Shown here: positions 28,222 through 35,570 of the stretch, one piece after another
Layout: every line of letters begins with the position of its first letter
Numbering within the stretch: position 1 is the first letter of the stretch
From: Gaoshiqia sp050178015
GTDB taxonomy: Bacteria; Bacteroidota; Bacteroidia; Bacteroidales; Prolixibacteraceae
Direction of reading: 5' to 3'
Assembly: GCA_050178015.1 (NCBI GenBank)
Contig: JBFXGM010000022.1
Location: 1 to 64,000 of the forward strand
Length of the DNA: 64,000 nucleotides
Position numbers and translations under genes: made by a program
Notes under the pieces: model-generated
The model's input: the letters and a program-made list of their open reading frames with translations, nothing else
Database searches by the model: none
What the model was told of the DNA's origin: nothing

Positions 28222-31200
28222 TTAAAAGGTTAGATTAATACCAACGTTAAAGGTCCGTTGTTGCGGATAATACCAGAAATCGGAAGTTTCCGGATCAAAG
28301 CCAACATCCTTCATGTGATCATAGAGGATAAACAGGTTGTTGCTACTGATATAGGTTCTCAAACCATGCAATCCGATTTTCTGACATAGAGTAGCTGGAA
28401 GGGTATAGCCAATTTCCAAATTTTTAAGTCTCAGGAAGCCGGCATTCATCAACCAGTGTGTACTTTGCAAGGTGTTATTGTTGAAGTTGTCAATTGATCC
28501 CCTTGGTTGAGAAGCATTGGTATTTTCGGGAGACCAGCGATCATCGGCCCGCCATTGTAAAAAGTTTCCCAGGTTGTAACTCATCACCGAAAAATAGGGT
28601 TGCGGATTATCCGCACCTTGTTCTTTTACATAGGTTTGCGCATTCTCCTGCCCTTGGAACATGATCGAAAAATCAAAGTCTTTATACTTTAGGCTTGCAT
28701 TGAGGCTATATACGATCTCTGGAGTGGGTGTTTCATTGATCCGGATCATATCGCGTGAGTTTAACTCCTGATCTTTGTTGACATCGCGGTAGATAATGTC
28801 ACCTGGCCGTGTACCTGGTAAATGTGGCGTGGCGTCAATTTCGGACTGTGAGCTAAAAATGCCGATGGCATCGTAAAACAATTCTGCTCCAATAGGCCTT
28901 CCGGTAGCCAGCTGATAATCCTCTGCCGCAGGTGCTTCATCTGCAAAGACCACCTTATTCCGGGCATACGATAGATTGCCCGTGATGGAATAACTGAGTT
29001 TGTTCAAACGGCGGGCATGGGTCACGTGCAGCTCAAACCCCTTGTTTTCTACAATGCCGATATTCTCATCGGGCAATACCAGCCCAGTATAATCCGGGAT
29101 AATTGCGGTCCGTTTGGTCAAAATATTGGATCGTTTGGTTTTAAATATATCAAATTCAATTCCTAACGCTCCTTCCCACAGGGTTGCATCCAATCCGAAG
29201 TTGGTTGATTTGGCTACCTCCCAGGTAATGTTGGGATTTGGGACGCTGCTTTGTACCAGACCAATGACATCACTGTTCCCTAATACATAATTGTTCCCGT
29301 AAGCATAGCTGGTGAGATACTGAAAGGGAGGAACAGCATCATTCCCCATTTCGCCGTATGAGCCACGAAGTTTGAGGTTATCCAAAAAACTGAAGTTATC
29401 CATAAAAGCCTCTTCTGAAATCCGCCAGCCCAGAGACATCCCGGGGAAGAAACCCCATCGTTCATTTTCCGGGAAATTTGGCGAGCCGTCATATCTGAAA
29501 ATTAACTGGGCGAGATATTTTCCGGAATAATCATAAGTTGCGCGGCCAAAATAATTTTGTCTGGACGTTTTTGATGAAGAGCCGTCATTGCCTTGTTTGC
29601 TTTTATCGCTGCTACCGGCAAATAGTTCCGGCAGAACAGTTGAAGGGTAATCGGTGCGGTAAGCTGAAAGGAAATTGTCATCGTACTCCATCTGTTCATA
29701 ACCAACCATCAGGTCGATACTATGTGCATCTATTTTTTTGCTATAGTTTACCAGCGTGTTCAAAGTCAGCGTAGTGCTTTGTTCAAAGCGTTCTTGCAGT
29801 TGGGCCAAGTTGGGGCCATCCCCCGAACGCCCTTCACTATAGGAATTTGTGTCTTCGTTGTAATAATACACATAGCTGGGTAGGTTAAAATACTTGACAA
29901 AGTTATAGCCGGCATCATAATTAGCGCTTCCAGTAACTGATAAACCTTTAACCCAAGGAAGATCAAACTTAAAATGCAATTTCGACTCAATAGCCTTGTA
30001 CGTGTCGTCCTGATAGCCACCATCATCGCTAACCCAGTTAATCAAACTTTCACTGCTGCGGTTCGGCCTTTTATAGTTCGTTCCAGGCCAAAAAAGCGTC
30101 CAATTGGGCTGATACAAATAAATATGGCTGTAAATGCCTCGGGTATCAGGGTTTCCCGGGTAATGTTTATCATCCAATCGACCGGCAATATCCAGGCCTA
30201 CCTGAAAATAATCTGATGCTTTTACTGTCAGATTAGAACGAAAATTATACCGGTCCACTTTGGTTGAGCCATGATTAAAGTGCCCTTCCTGCCCCAGTTT
30301 ACCCACCGAGATATAATAATCCAGCTTTTCTGTACCACCGGAAACCGCCAGGTTAGCCTGATACTGTGGTGTTAAAGTCCGGGTCATCACATCATACCAG
30401 TCGGTAGTGGTATAGCCCACTTCTTTGCCGACTTTAAACTTTTCCAGTTCAGCATCGGAATATCTGGGAGAGCGTCCTTCACCAATTTCAATTTCATTAT
30501 ACACCTTTGCAAACGTATAGGCATCAGCCATTTGAGGATTTCGAGTGGGTTGTGCAAAGCCTTGATTGAATGAAAAATTAAACACGGGAGCACCTTTCTG
30601 GCCTCTTTTTGTGGTAACCAGAATTACTCCATTGGCGGCCCGGGCCCCATAAATGGCTGCGGAAGCGTCTTTCAATACCGATATACTTTCAATGTCATTG
30701 GGATTGATGCGTCCAAAATCAGGCCGTTCAACGCCATCAATCAAAATCAACGGATCAGTTGTGCCGGTAGTACTTCTCCCACGAATAAAGATTTCCGGGT
30801 TATCTTTCCCTGGTTCTCCCGAACGGTTGTTGATGATCACCCCAGGCAGATGACCAGCAATTGAGTTTAAAACGTTTGGTGTTTGGCTTTTGACCAGTTC
30901 ATCTCCTTTTGTGGAGGCAACCGATCCTGTAATTGTTACTTTGGTCTGGGTACCATACCCAATCGCTACCACTTCTTCCAGACCAATGGTTTCTTCCGTC
31001 AGGGTGACACTAATTTCCCGTTTTCCGGCCACCGGGATCTCTTGCGCCTTCATCCCCACAAATGAAATCAGCAACACCGCATCTGCCGGAACATTGCTCA
31101 GGTTGTAGTTCCCGTCAACATCGGTAATGGTGCCATTGTTGGTTCCTTTCACCACTACGGTTACCCCCGGGAGGGGTTGCCCGGAAGAGTCGGTCACTTT

Positions 31201-31599
31201 ACCACTCACGTTGGCAGGTTGCTGCGATTGATTCATTTTTACTCCGGCACGAAGGATGACTTGCCGGCCAATAATCTCATAATTAACGTTTTTATCCCGA
31301 AAAATTTCATCCATAACGGTTTGGATCGGCGCATTGCTTACGTCGATCGAAACGTTCGAGTTGACATCAACCTCTTCGTTATAAAAGAAGCGGAATTCGC
31401 TTTTGTCTTCAATTTCACGAAGCACGGTAACGATCTTTTCATTTTGGTACTCCAGGCTGAGCTTGGTGTTCTGGGAGTACAAGTCGGCAGCTAAACTGCT
31501 GAAAACCGTAAGCATGATTAGTAACAGGGTCAGTTTCATACGTCTTAGGTTTTGATAAAGAAATGGCCTGATGCCATTACTACATCGTTTTTTTTCCAT
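28222..31599 (-). CDS. SusC/RagA-type TonB-dependent receptor with STN domain (pectin PUL 1)
   Basis: 1125 aa. Basic N-terminus plus signal segment (LTLLLIMLTVFSSLAADLYS), STN domain at ~45-115 (VLREIEDKSEFRFFYNEEVD), CarboxypepD_reg-like domain (VSGKVTDSSGQPLPGVTVVV), plug with DPLILIDGVERPDFGRINPN and KDASAAIYGARAANGVILVT, and a barrel ending in GINLTF. The STN domain pairs functionally with the FecR protein encoded just upstream. A terminator-like hairpin separates it from that gene. The receptor would import pectin-derived oligosaccharides. Confidence 0.93.
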   Translation of the reverse strand: MEKKRCSNGIRPFLYQNLRRMKLTLLLIMLTVFSSLAADLYSQNTKLSLEYQNEKIVTVLREIEDKSEFRFFYNEEVDVNSNVSIDVSNAPIQTVMDEIFRDKNVNYEIIGRQVILRAGVKMNQSQQPANVSGKVTDSSGQPLPGVTVVVKGTNNGTITDVDGNYNLSNVPADAVLLISFVGMKAQEIPVAGKREISVTLTEETIGLEEVVAIGYGTQTKVTITGSVASTKGDELVKSQTPNVLNSIAGHLPGVIINNRSGEPGKDNPEIFIRGRSTTGTTDPLILIDGVERPDFGRINPNDIESISVLKDASAAIYGARAANGVILVTTKRGQKGAPVFNFSFNQGFAQPTRNPQMADAYTFAKVYNEIEIGEGRSPRYSDAELEKFKVGKEVGYTTTDWYDVMTRTLTPQYQANLAVSGGTEKLDYYISVGKLGQEGHFNHGSTKVDRYNFRSNLTVKASDYFQVGLDIAGRLDDKHYPGNPDTRGIYSHIYLYQPNWTLFWPGTNYKRPNRSSESLINWVSDDGGYQDDTYKAIESKLHFKFDLPWVKGLSVTGSANYDAGYNFVKYFNLPSYVYYYNEDTNSYSEGRSGDGPNLAQLQERFEQSTTLTLNTLVNYSKKIDAHSIDLMVGYEQMEYDDNFLSAYRTDYPSTVLPELFAGSSDKSKQGNDGSSSKTSRQNYFGRATYDYSGKYLAQLIFRYDGSPNFPENERWGFFPGMSLGWRISEEAFMDNFSFLDNLKLRGSYGEMGNDAVPPFQYLTSYAYGNNYVLGNSDVIGLVQSSVPNPNITWEVAKSTNFGLDATLWEGALGIEFDIFKTKRSNILTKRTAIIPDYTGLVLPDENIGIVENKGFELHVTHARRLNKLSYSITGNLSYARNKVVFADEAPAAEDYQLATGRPIGAELFYDAIGIFSSQSEIDATPHLPGTRPGDIIYRDVNKDQELNSRDMIRINETPTPEIVYSLNASLKYKDFDFSIMFQGQENAQTYVKEQGADNPQPYFSVMSYNLGNFLQWRADDRWSPENTNASQPRGSIDNFNNNTLQSTHWLMNAGFLRLKNLEIGYTLPATLCQKIGLHGLRTYISSNNLFILYDHMKDVGFDPETSDFWYYPQQRTFNVGINLTF

Positions 31600-31646
31600 A
31601 ATTTTACAATTTGAAGTGAGTAATTTGATTTGAATCAGGTTATTCG

Positions 31647-31681
31647 AAAAAAGGCAGGATCTCGCACATCCTGTCTTTTTG
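31647..31681 (-). terminator. Hairpin/terminator between anti-sigma gene and susC (minus strand)
   Basis: On the minus strand, AAAAAGACAGGAT pairs with ATCCTGcCTTTTTT around a short loop. Unlike the hairpin at 1771-1797 it has flanking A and T runs, so it can terminate transcripts of the sigma/anti-sigma unit before susC, which then needs its own, presumably sigma-dependent, promoter in the ~47 bp before ATG 31599. Confidence 0.7.
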
Positions 31682-31692
31682 TTTCTTGCTGA

Positions 31693-32670
31693 TTAGTTGG
31701 TGCTTATTTTTAATGTTCCTTGTTTTTGATCATAGGCATAAGTTATAGGTTTGGTCATTTGAATGTAGGCCATGACTTCGGTGACTGTTTCGTTATAAAT
31801 TGTCCCGGTAAACCGGATCGGGGCCAGCTGCTCATCCAGCGAAATCTGTATGCCGAAGTGGCGTTCCAATCTTTTCGTCACTTCGCTTAAAGGTTCGTTC
31901 TCAAACGAAATAAAGCCGTTCTTCCAGCTGATGGCCTTTTCGGTGTCCACCGCCTCAACGATCAGTTCCTGCCTGGCTGTGAGGCTAAGTTGCTGGCCGG
32001 GCACCAGAAGCTGCTCCTTGTCTTCGGTTTGAAATTGTATTTTTCCTTCTACCAGGGTGGCCTGAAAATCCAGGTTGTCATAGGCTCTCACGTTAAACGA
32101 AGTGCCCAGCACGCGGATGTCGCCGTAATCAGATGAAACAATGAAAGGCGCCTTTCCTTTCACCACTTCAAAAAAGGCCTCACCTGCAAGGCTGACTTCC
32201 CGGAAGTTTCCGGCAAATTGTTGCGGAAAACGGAAGGTGGTGCCTGAGTTGAGCCACACCCGCGAGCCATCCGGAAGGGTCAGTTCGGCCTTTTCGCCGT
32301 TAGGCACCCGGATTTCGGCAGTCATCGATTCGGAAATGGGAACACTACCCGGCCCGCTCGTGATCAGTTGCCCGAGATAGATGCCCAGTGCAAAAATGAC
32401 CAACAGGATGGCTGCATACCGCATCACGGTTGAAATCTTCAGCATCCGGCTCTTTGTGGCGGGCTGCTTCTTGCGGAACTTGTGATAGGAGGCTTCGATT
32501 TGTTGTTTGCCCATCTTCGTCTGGGAGGCCGACAAGGCCCAGGCATTTTTCAAGTCTTCATATTGCTTGCGTAAAGCCGGATCCTGGCCAATTTCTTTCA
32601 ACACCTGTTCCTGCTGTGCGGCATCCAGGTTCCCGGAGATGAGTTCAATGAGTTGTTTTTCCTTTTCCAT
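31693..32670 (-). CDS. FecR-family anti-sigma factor (pectin PUL 1)
   Basis: 325 aa. A cytoplasmic N-terminus, a membrane helix at about 82-101 (VMRYAAILLVIFALGIYLGQ), a FecR domain (AEIRVPNGEKAELTLPDGSR, VWLNSGTTFRFPQQF), and a C-terminal DUF4974-like domain (EPLSEVTKRLERHFGIQI). Expected to sequester the sigma factor encoded 82 bp upstream and to sense the STN domain of the SusC downstream. Gene order sigma, anti-sigma, susC, susD repeats that of the other two PULs. Confidence 0.9.
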   Translation of the reverse strand: MEKEKQLIELISGNLDAAQQEQVLKEIGQDPALRKQYEDLKNAWALSASQTKMGKQQIEASYHKFRKKQPATKSRMLKISTVMRYAAILLVIFALGIYLGQLITSGPGSVPISESMTAEIRVPNGEKAELTLPDGSRVWLNSGTTFRFPQQFAGNFREVSLAGEAFFEVVKGKAPFIVSSDYGDIRVLGTSFNVRAYDNLDFQATLVEGKIQFQTEDKEQLLVPGQQLSLTARQELIVEAVDTEKAISWKNGFISFENEPLSEVTKRLERHFGIQISLDEQLAPIRFTGTIYNETVTEVMAYIQMTKPITYAYDQKQGTLKISTN

Positions 32671-32752
32671 AATTTGGTACTTCGGTTATATAATCCACCG
32701 AAAACGAAATACCCTTGCCCGGGTGGCAATTTTTTTTGAAAAAAAATGAAAA

Positions 32753-33343
32753 TCAGCGAACCAGCAGGAAGCCCAGCAGCGGCAAATAATCTTTCAGGTT
32801 TATTTTAAATAGCTTGATGGCCTTGGTGATATGGCCTTCCACCGTTTTAACCGAAAGACCCAGCTCATCGGCAATCTCGCGGTTTTTCTTGTGGGCGAAG
32901 CGACTTAGCTCGAACACCTGCCGGCATTGCGGCGGCAGCTGTTCCAAGGTGGCCTGTACCAGTTGCTCAATCTCGGAAAAATCGCCTTCGGTGGTTTCCA
33001 ACCGCATCAAGGCACCGGCATTCAGCTCCAGCTCCAGCGGATGAAGGCTGGGCGACTGCAATAGCCGTTGCCGGTAGTGTTCGTTGCGCAGTTTTTTCAG
33101 GCTGTTATTTTTGGCCAGAGTATACAGGTAGGCATTCAGGTTGCTGTCGGCCTGCAAATCGGACCTCTTCTGCCACAGGGTCAGAAAGGTGTCGTGCACC
33201 ACATCTTCGGCTACCTCGTGGTGCGGAAGATATTCAAGCACAAAATAATACAGTCGGGGGTAAAAATGCTGATAAACAACCTTGAAGGAAGTTTCATCTC
33301 CCGTCAGCAGCAAGTGGAAAAGGTGTTTATCATTTTTTGTCAT
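32753..33343 (-). CDS. ECF RNA polymerase sigma-70 factor (pectin PUL 1)
   Basis: 196 aa. Region 2: FKVVYQHFYPRLYYFVLEYL and AEDVVHDTFLTLWQKRSDLQ. Region 4: TLEQLPPQCRQVFELSRFAH followed by the helix-turn-helix IADELGLSVKTVEGHITKAI. The intervening region is short, as in ECF factors. It heads the minus-strand pectin operon. Upstream lies the repeat-rich spacer 33344-34821. Confidence 0.9.
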   Translation of the reverse strand: MTKNDKHLFHLLLTGDETSFKVVYQHFYPRLYYFVLEYLPHHEVAEDVVHDTFLTLWQKRSDLQADSNLNAYLYTLAKNNSLKKLRNEHYRQRLLQSPSLHPLELELNAGALMRLETTEGDFSEIEQLVQATLEQLPPQCRQVFELSRFAHKKNREIADELGLSVKTVEGHITKAIKLFKINLKDYLPLLGFLLVR

Positions 33344-33553
33344 CAGGGTTTAGTAAGGTTGACAAACAAAAATAGCAAAAAATATGGGTAGTGCCACCCG
33401 GGCTTCCCAAACAGGGAAATCGCTTTTAACCGTTATAAGATGTTCCACCCGCTTACGACTGACCGGAATCAACCACTTCTCGAAAAGAAGGGTACAGAAG
33501 TCCGGTTTAAAAAAAACGTGCAGCCAATCGTTCAAATAAAAATCGTGAGACCT

Positions 33554-33706
33554 TATTTTATTTTCTTCAACCTACTATATAACAAAATCGCAACATGCAG
33601 CAAGTCAGAAGCTTTTAATAGTCTATTTTGCACCGATTTATAGTAGAATGAGATTCAAGTTATCTATTTCGAAGTTCGGTTTCAAAACCGTGTGGACTTA
33701 GTAGCC
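33554..33706. repeat. 153-bp direct repeat, copy 1
   Basis: Same length as copy 2 at 34315-34467 and about 91% identical by eye (13 differences, all in the first ~100 bp). The last ~56 bp are identical and contain the palindrome CGGTTTcaAAACCG. The two copies bracket the ~250-bp dispersed element at 33795-34040. No family recognised. Confidence 0.85.
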
Positions 33707-33794
33707 TTGTGTACAAATGGGCATCATTTAAAACCTTATTCGTGTAAACCCACTTTAAATAAGTGCCGAACGTTGGAGTGAAAAGAGCGGCCTA

Positions 33795-34040
33795 TTTTTA
33801 TCGAGACCGGAATCAAACTGAAAGCTTAGTGCAAACGAGAAGTTCCGAGGAACGAGGAAATCACTCGTTGAACTTAGCCTTCAGGCAGATGGAGGAATGA
33901 AGATAAAAATGAGCCTTGACCTTTTTTGATTCCTTTTTGGTGTCCCCGTCAGCAGCCGGGCAAGAAGACAAAAAAGGGATTGGGGTTTGGGGCAAAGCCC
34001 CATCGTATGTTTCTGGCGGAAATATTTCCTATTATTGATT
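33795..34040 (+). repeat. Dispersed ~247-bp repeat, copy 1 (inverted partner at 53762-54008)
   Basis: Runs from the sequence ttttatcgag to attattgatt. It aligns end to end, about 90% by eye, with the reverse complement of 53762-54008. Shared blocks include gtgcaaacgagaagttccga, tgtccccgtcagcagccggg and tatgtttctggcggaaatat. In this copy the short frame beginning ATGAGCCTTGAC is stopped after six codons by TGA. In the other copy it stays open, so protein coding is not conserved. Confidence 0.85.
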
Positions 34041-34102
34041 AGCGATTTTCGATTCGTTCAACCCGCATTGGGGTTGTGGAAAGCGCTTTTACTTTCCGCA
34101 AT

Positions 34103-34150
34103 CCCCCAATCGAATTGGGGGTGATGCATGGTTCGATCCCTTCGGGATCA
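34103..34150. repeat. Cluster of short perfect hairpins
   Basis: Two perfect palindromic hairpins lie within 48 bp: cccccaat-cga-attggggg and gatccc-ttc-gggatc. Just upstream a weaker one (tggaaag...ctttcc) occurs. They sit between the dispersed repeat and the REP-like unit and have no T tracts, so they are not terminators. Confidence 0.5.
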
Positions 34151-34228
34151 GGGGCTTCAGAGGGAGTTTTCAGTTGCCAGTTACCAGTTTAAAATCGTAC
34201 AGATCATATCGTATCCGCGTCCCATTTC

Positions 34229-34284
34229 TTTCCTCATTGCAGATTGCTTCATTCCGCTGCGCTTCATTCGCAATGACGCTGGTT
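34229..34284 (-). repeat. REP-like dispersed repeat (cattgcagattgcttcattc type)
   Basis: The string tcattgcagattgcttcatt ccgctgcgcttcattcgcaa tgacg is of the widespread bacterial intergenic repeat type whose chance translation reads like VIANEAQRNEAICNEE. It is internally palindromic (cattgc...gcaatg). It is non-coding. Recognition is from memory of the pattern. Confidence 0.55.
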
Positions 34285-34314
34285 ACATGCGGCCCATTCA
34301 TCATTCGAAAAACG

Positions 34315-34467
34315 TATTTTATTTTCTTCAATACACTAACTAACAAAATCGCAACATGCAGCAAATCAGATGCCTTTAGTAGTCTATTTTACATCGAATT
34401 ATAGTAGAGTGAGATTCAAGTTATCTATTTCGAAGTTCGGTTTCAAAACCGTGTGGACTTAGTAGCC
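34315..34467. repeat. 153-bp direct repeat, copy 2
   Basis: Second copy of 33554-33706, in the same orientation, 761 bp downstream. It ends with the same gtggacttagtagcc, after which the two sequences diverge abruptly (ttgtgt versus aggata), so the 3' boundary is sharp. Confidence 0.85.
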
Positions 34468-34821
34468 AGGATATAACAAAAAATCTCAACCTTATTTAGC
34501 TTATTCAGAACGTGACCAGAATATACGAATAAGGTAAATAAGGCTGGACGGAATGGGGGCAAACAAGCTACTAGGCTGGATCAGGAAAATAAGGTTTCAG
34601 CAGATCAGTACCATGACTTTGATCCGTCGGCTGATGAGCCATGTGATGTCAAATCCAGCATATTTTTCTAAAAGCGATTTCTCTGTGCTTTCGCACTTGA
34701 CATTGTCCGGATAAAGGTCTAAATTTATACTAGTTTTCTGCTAGCTTCCTGTTAGGTTTCTGTTACCTAATTAAGAAAAAATAAAGAGAAAATTAAAATA
34801 AACTAAGTAGTAATTTCGAAT

Positions 34822-35454
34822 ATGGCCCGAACCAAATCCTTTCCTGGACTTATCCTGAGTGGAAAAATAGGCAACCTGGTATTTGTACAACATGGCGACG
34901 AAGTGATTGTGCGCACCTTGCCCGAACGCCGGAAACCCGACAGCTGGAGTGAAAAGCAACTGCAACAGCGCAAGCGGTTTCAGGCAGCCCGGTTGTTTTA
35001 TAATTCCGTCCGCGAAAACGTGGTGAACCCCATCTGGAAATTATCCGCCACGAAAAAGCTGACGGCCTACAACCTGTTTTTAAAAGCTAACCTGGGGGCT
35101 TTCGATAAAAATGGTGAGCTGGCCGATTATTCGCGCCTGCATTTTTCGACTGGCCCCTTGCCGCTGCCTCAGCAACTGACGGCTGCACGAAGCACCGAGA
35201 ACCCCGGACAGGTAATTGTTCGCTGGAACCCGGAAGCCCAATCCAAGGCCGAGTTAGCCAATGATGAACTGCTTTGTGTGTGGGCGCGGGAGGGGCAGCG
35301 CCTTGGGCCTATAGCGACCGGCAGCGTCCGGGGCGAGGGGCAAGGTATCCTCGAACATCCGTCTGTAGAGGCCGGGGAGAGCTGGAACCTGTATCTTTTC
35401 TTCCGGAATAAAAACCACACCAGCTATTCGGACGATAAGCACATTCAACTGTAA
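34822..35454 (+). CDS. DUF6266-like protein of unknown function
   Basis: 210 aa, no signal peptide or membrane segment. The N-terminus MARTKSFPGLILSGKIGNLV, then VRTLPERRKPDSWSEKQLQQ and FYNSVRENVVNPIWKLSA, resembles the Bacteroidota DUF6266 pattern (small basic N-terminus, Arg-Thr/Ser-Leu-Pro, later fibronectin-like strands). The second half (GQVIVRWNPEAQSKAELAND, SWNLYLFFRNKNHTSYSDD) looks like a beta-sandwich. Function is unknown. It lies 117 bp upstream of the preferred start of the TonB receptor, with no terminator seen between them. Confidence 0.65.
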   Translation: MARTKSFPGLILSGKIGNLVFVQHGDEVIVRTLPERRKPDSWSEKQLQQRKRFQAARLFYNSVRENVVNPIWKLSATKKLTAYNLFLKANLGAFDKNGELADYSRLHFSTGPLPLPQQLTAARSTENPGQVIVRWNPEAQSKAELANDELLCVWAREGQRLGPIATGSVRGEGQGILEHPSVEAGESWNLYLFFRNKNHTSYSDDKHIQL

Positions 35455-35570
35455 CAACCCTTTCCCAAAGTCTTTAAAATCCCAACAAATGGGGATTGCC
35501 AACCCCGCCCGCCCGCTCTACTTTTGCCCACATCGAACCGGAGGAATGTAGCGGTCCGGGAAATCGATGC

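Larger units (their letters stand above)
33344..34821. other. Gene-poor repeat-rich spacer (1478 bp)
   Basis: No credible gene. Contents in order: the sigma-gene upstream region; a 153-bp direct repeat (33554-33706, second copy 34315-34467); one arm of a ~247-bp inverted repeat shared with 53762-54008 (33795-34040); several hairpins (34103-34121 cccccaat/attggggg; 34136-34150 gatccc/gggatc); a REP-like repeat (34229-34284); and from 34468 AT-rich sequence leading to the DUF6266-like gene. Short reading frames here coincide with the repeats and are not supported as proteins. Confidence 0.75.

Noticed and set aside
34170..34364. A 64-codon minus-strand frame containing VIANEAQRNEAICNEE
   Set aside because: This is the usual chance translation of a REP-like intergenic repeat, not a gene.
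33440..34404. Two short plus-strand frames ending in similar peptides (NKIATCSKSEAF and NKIATCSKSDAF)
   Set aside because: The similarity is explained by the 153-bp direct repeat; the upstream parts are unrelated and lack start signals.
35496..35570. Upstream extension of the XusA-like receptor, or a riboswitch-like leader with GC-rich palindromic pieces
   Set aside because: The extension (MPTPPARSTFAHIEPEECSG) does not resemble an export signal, and the leader lacks the conserved core of a cobalamin or other riboswitch I could recognise.
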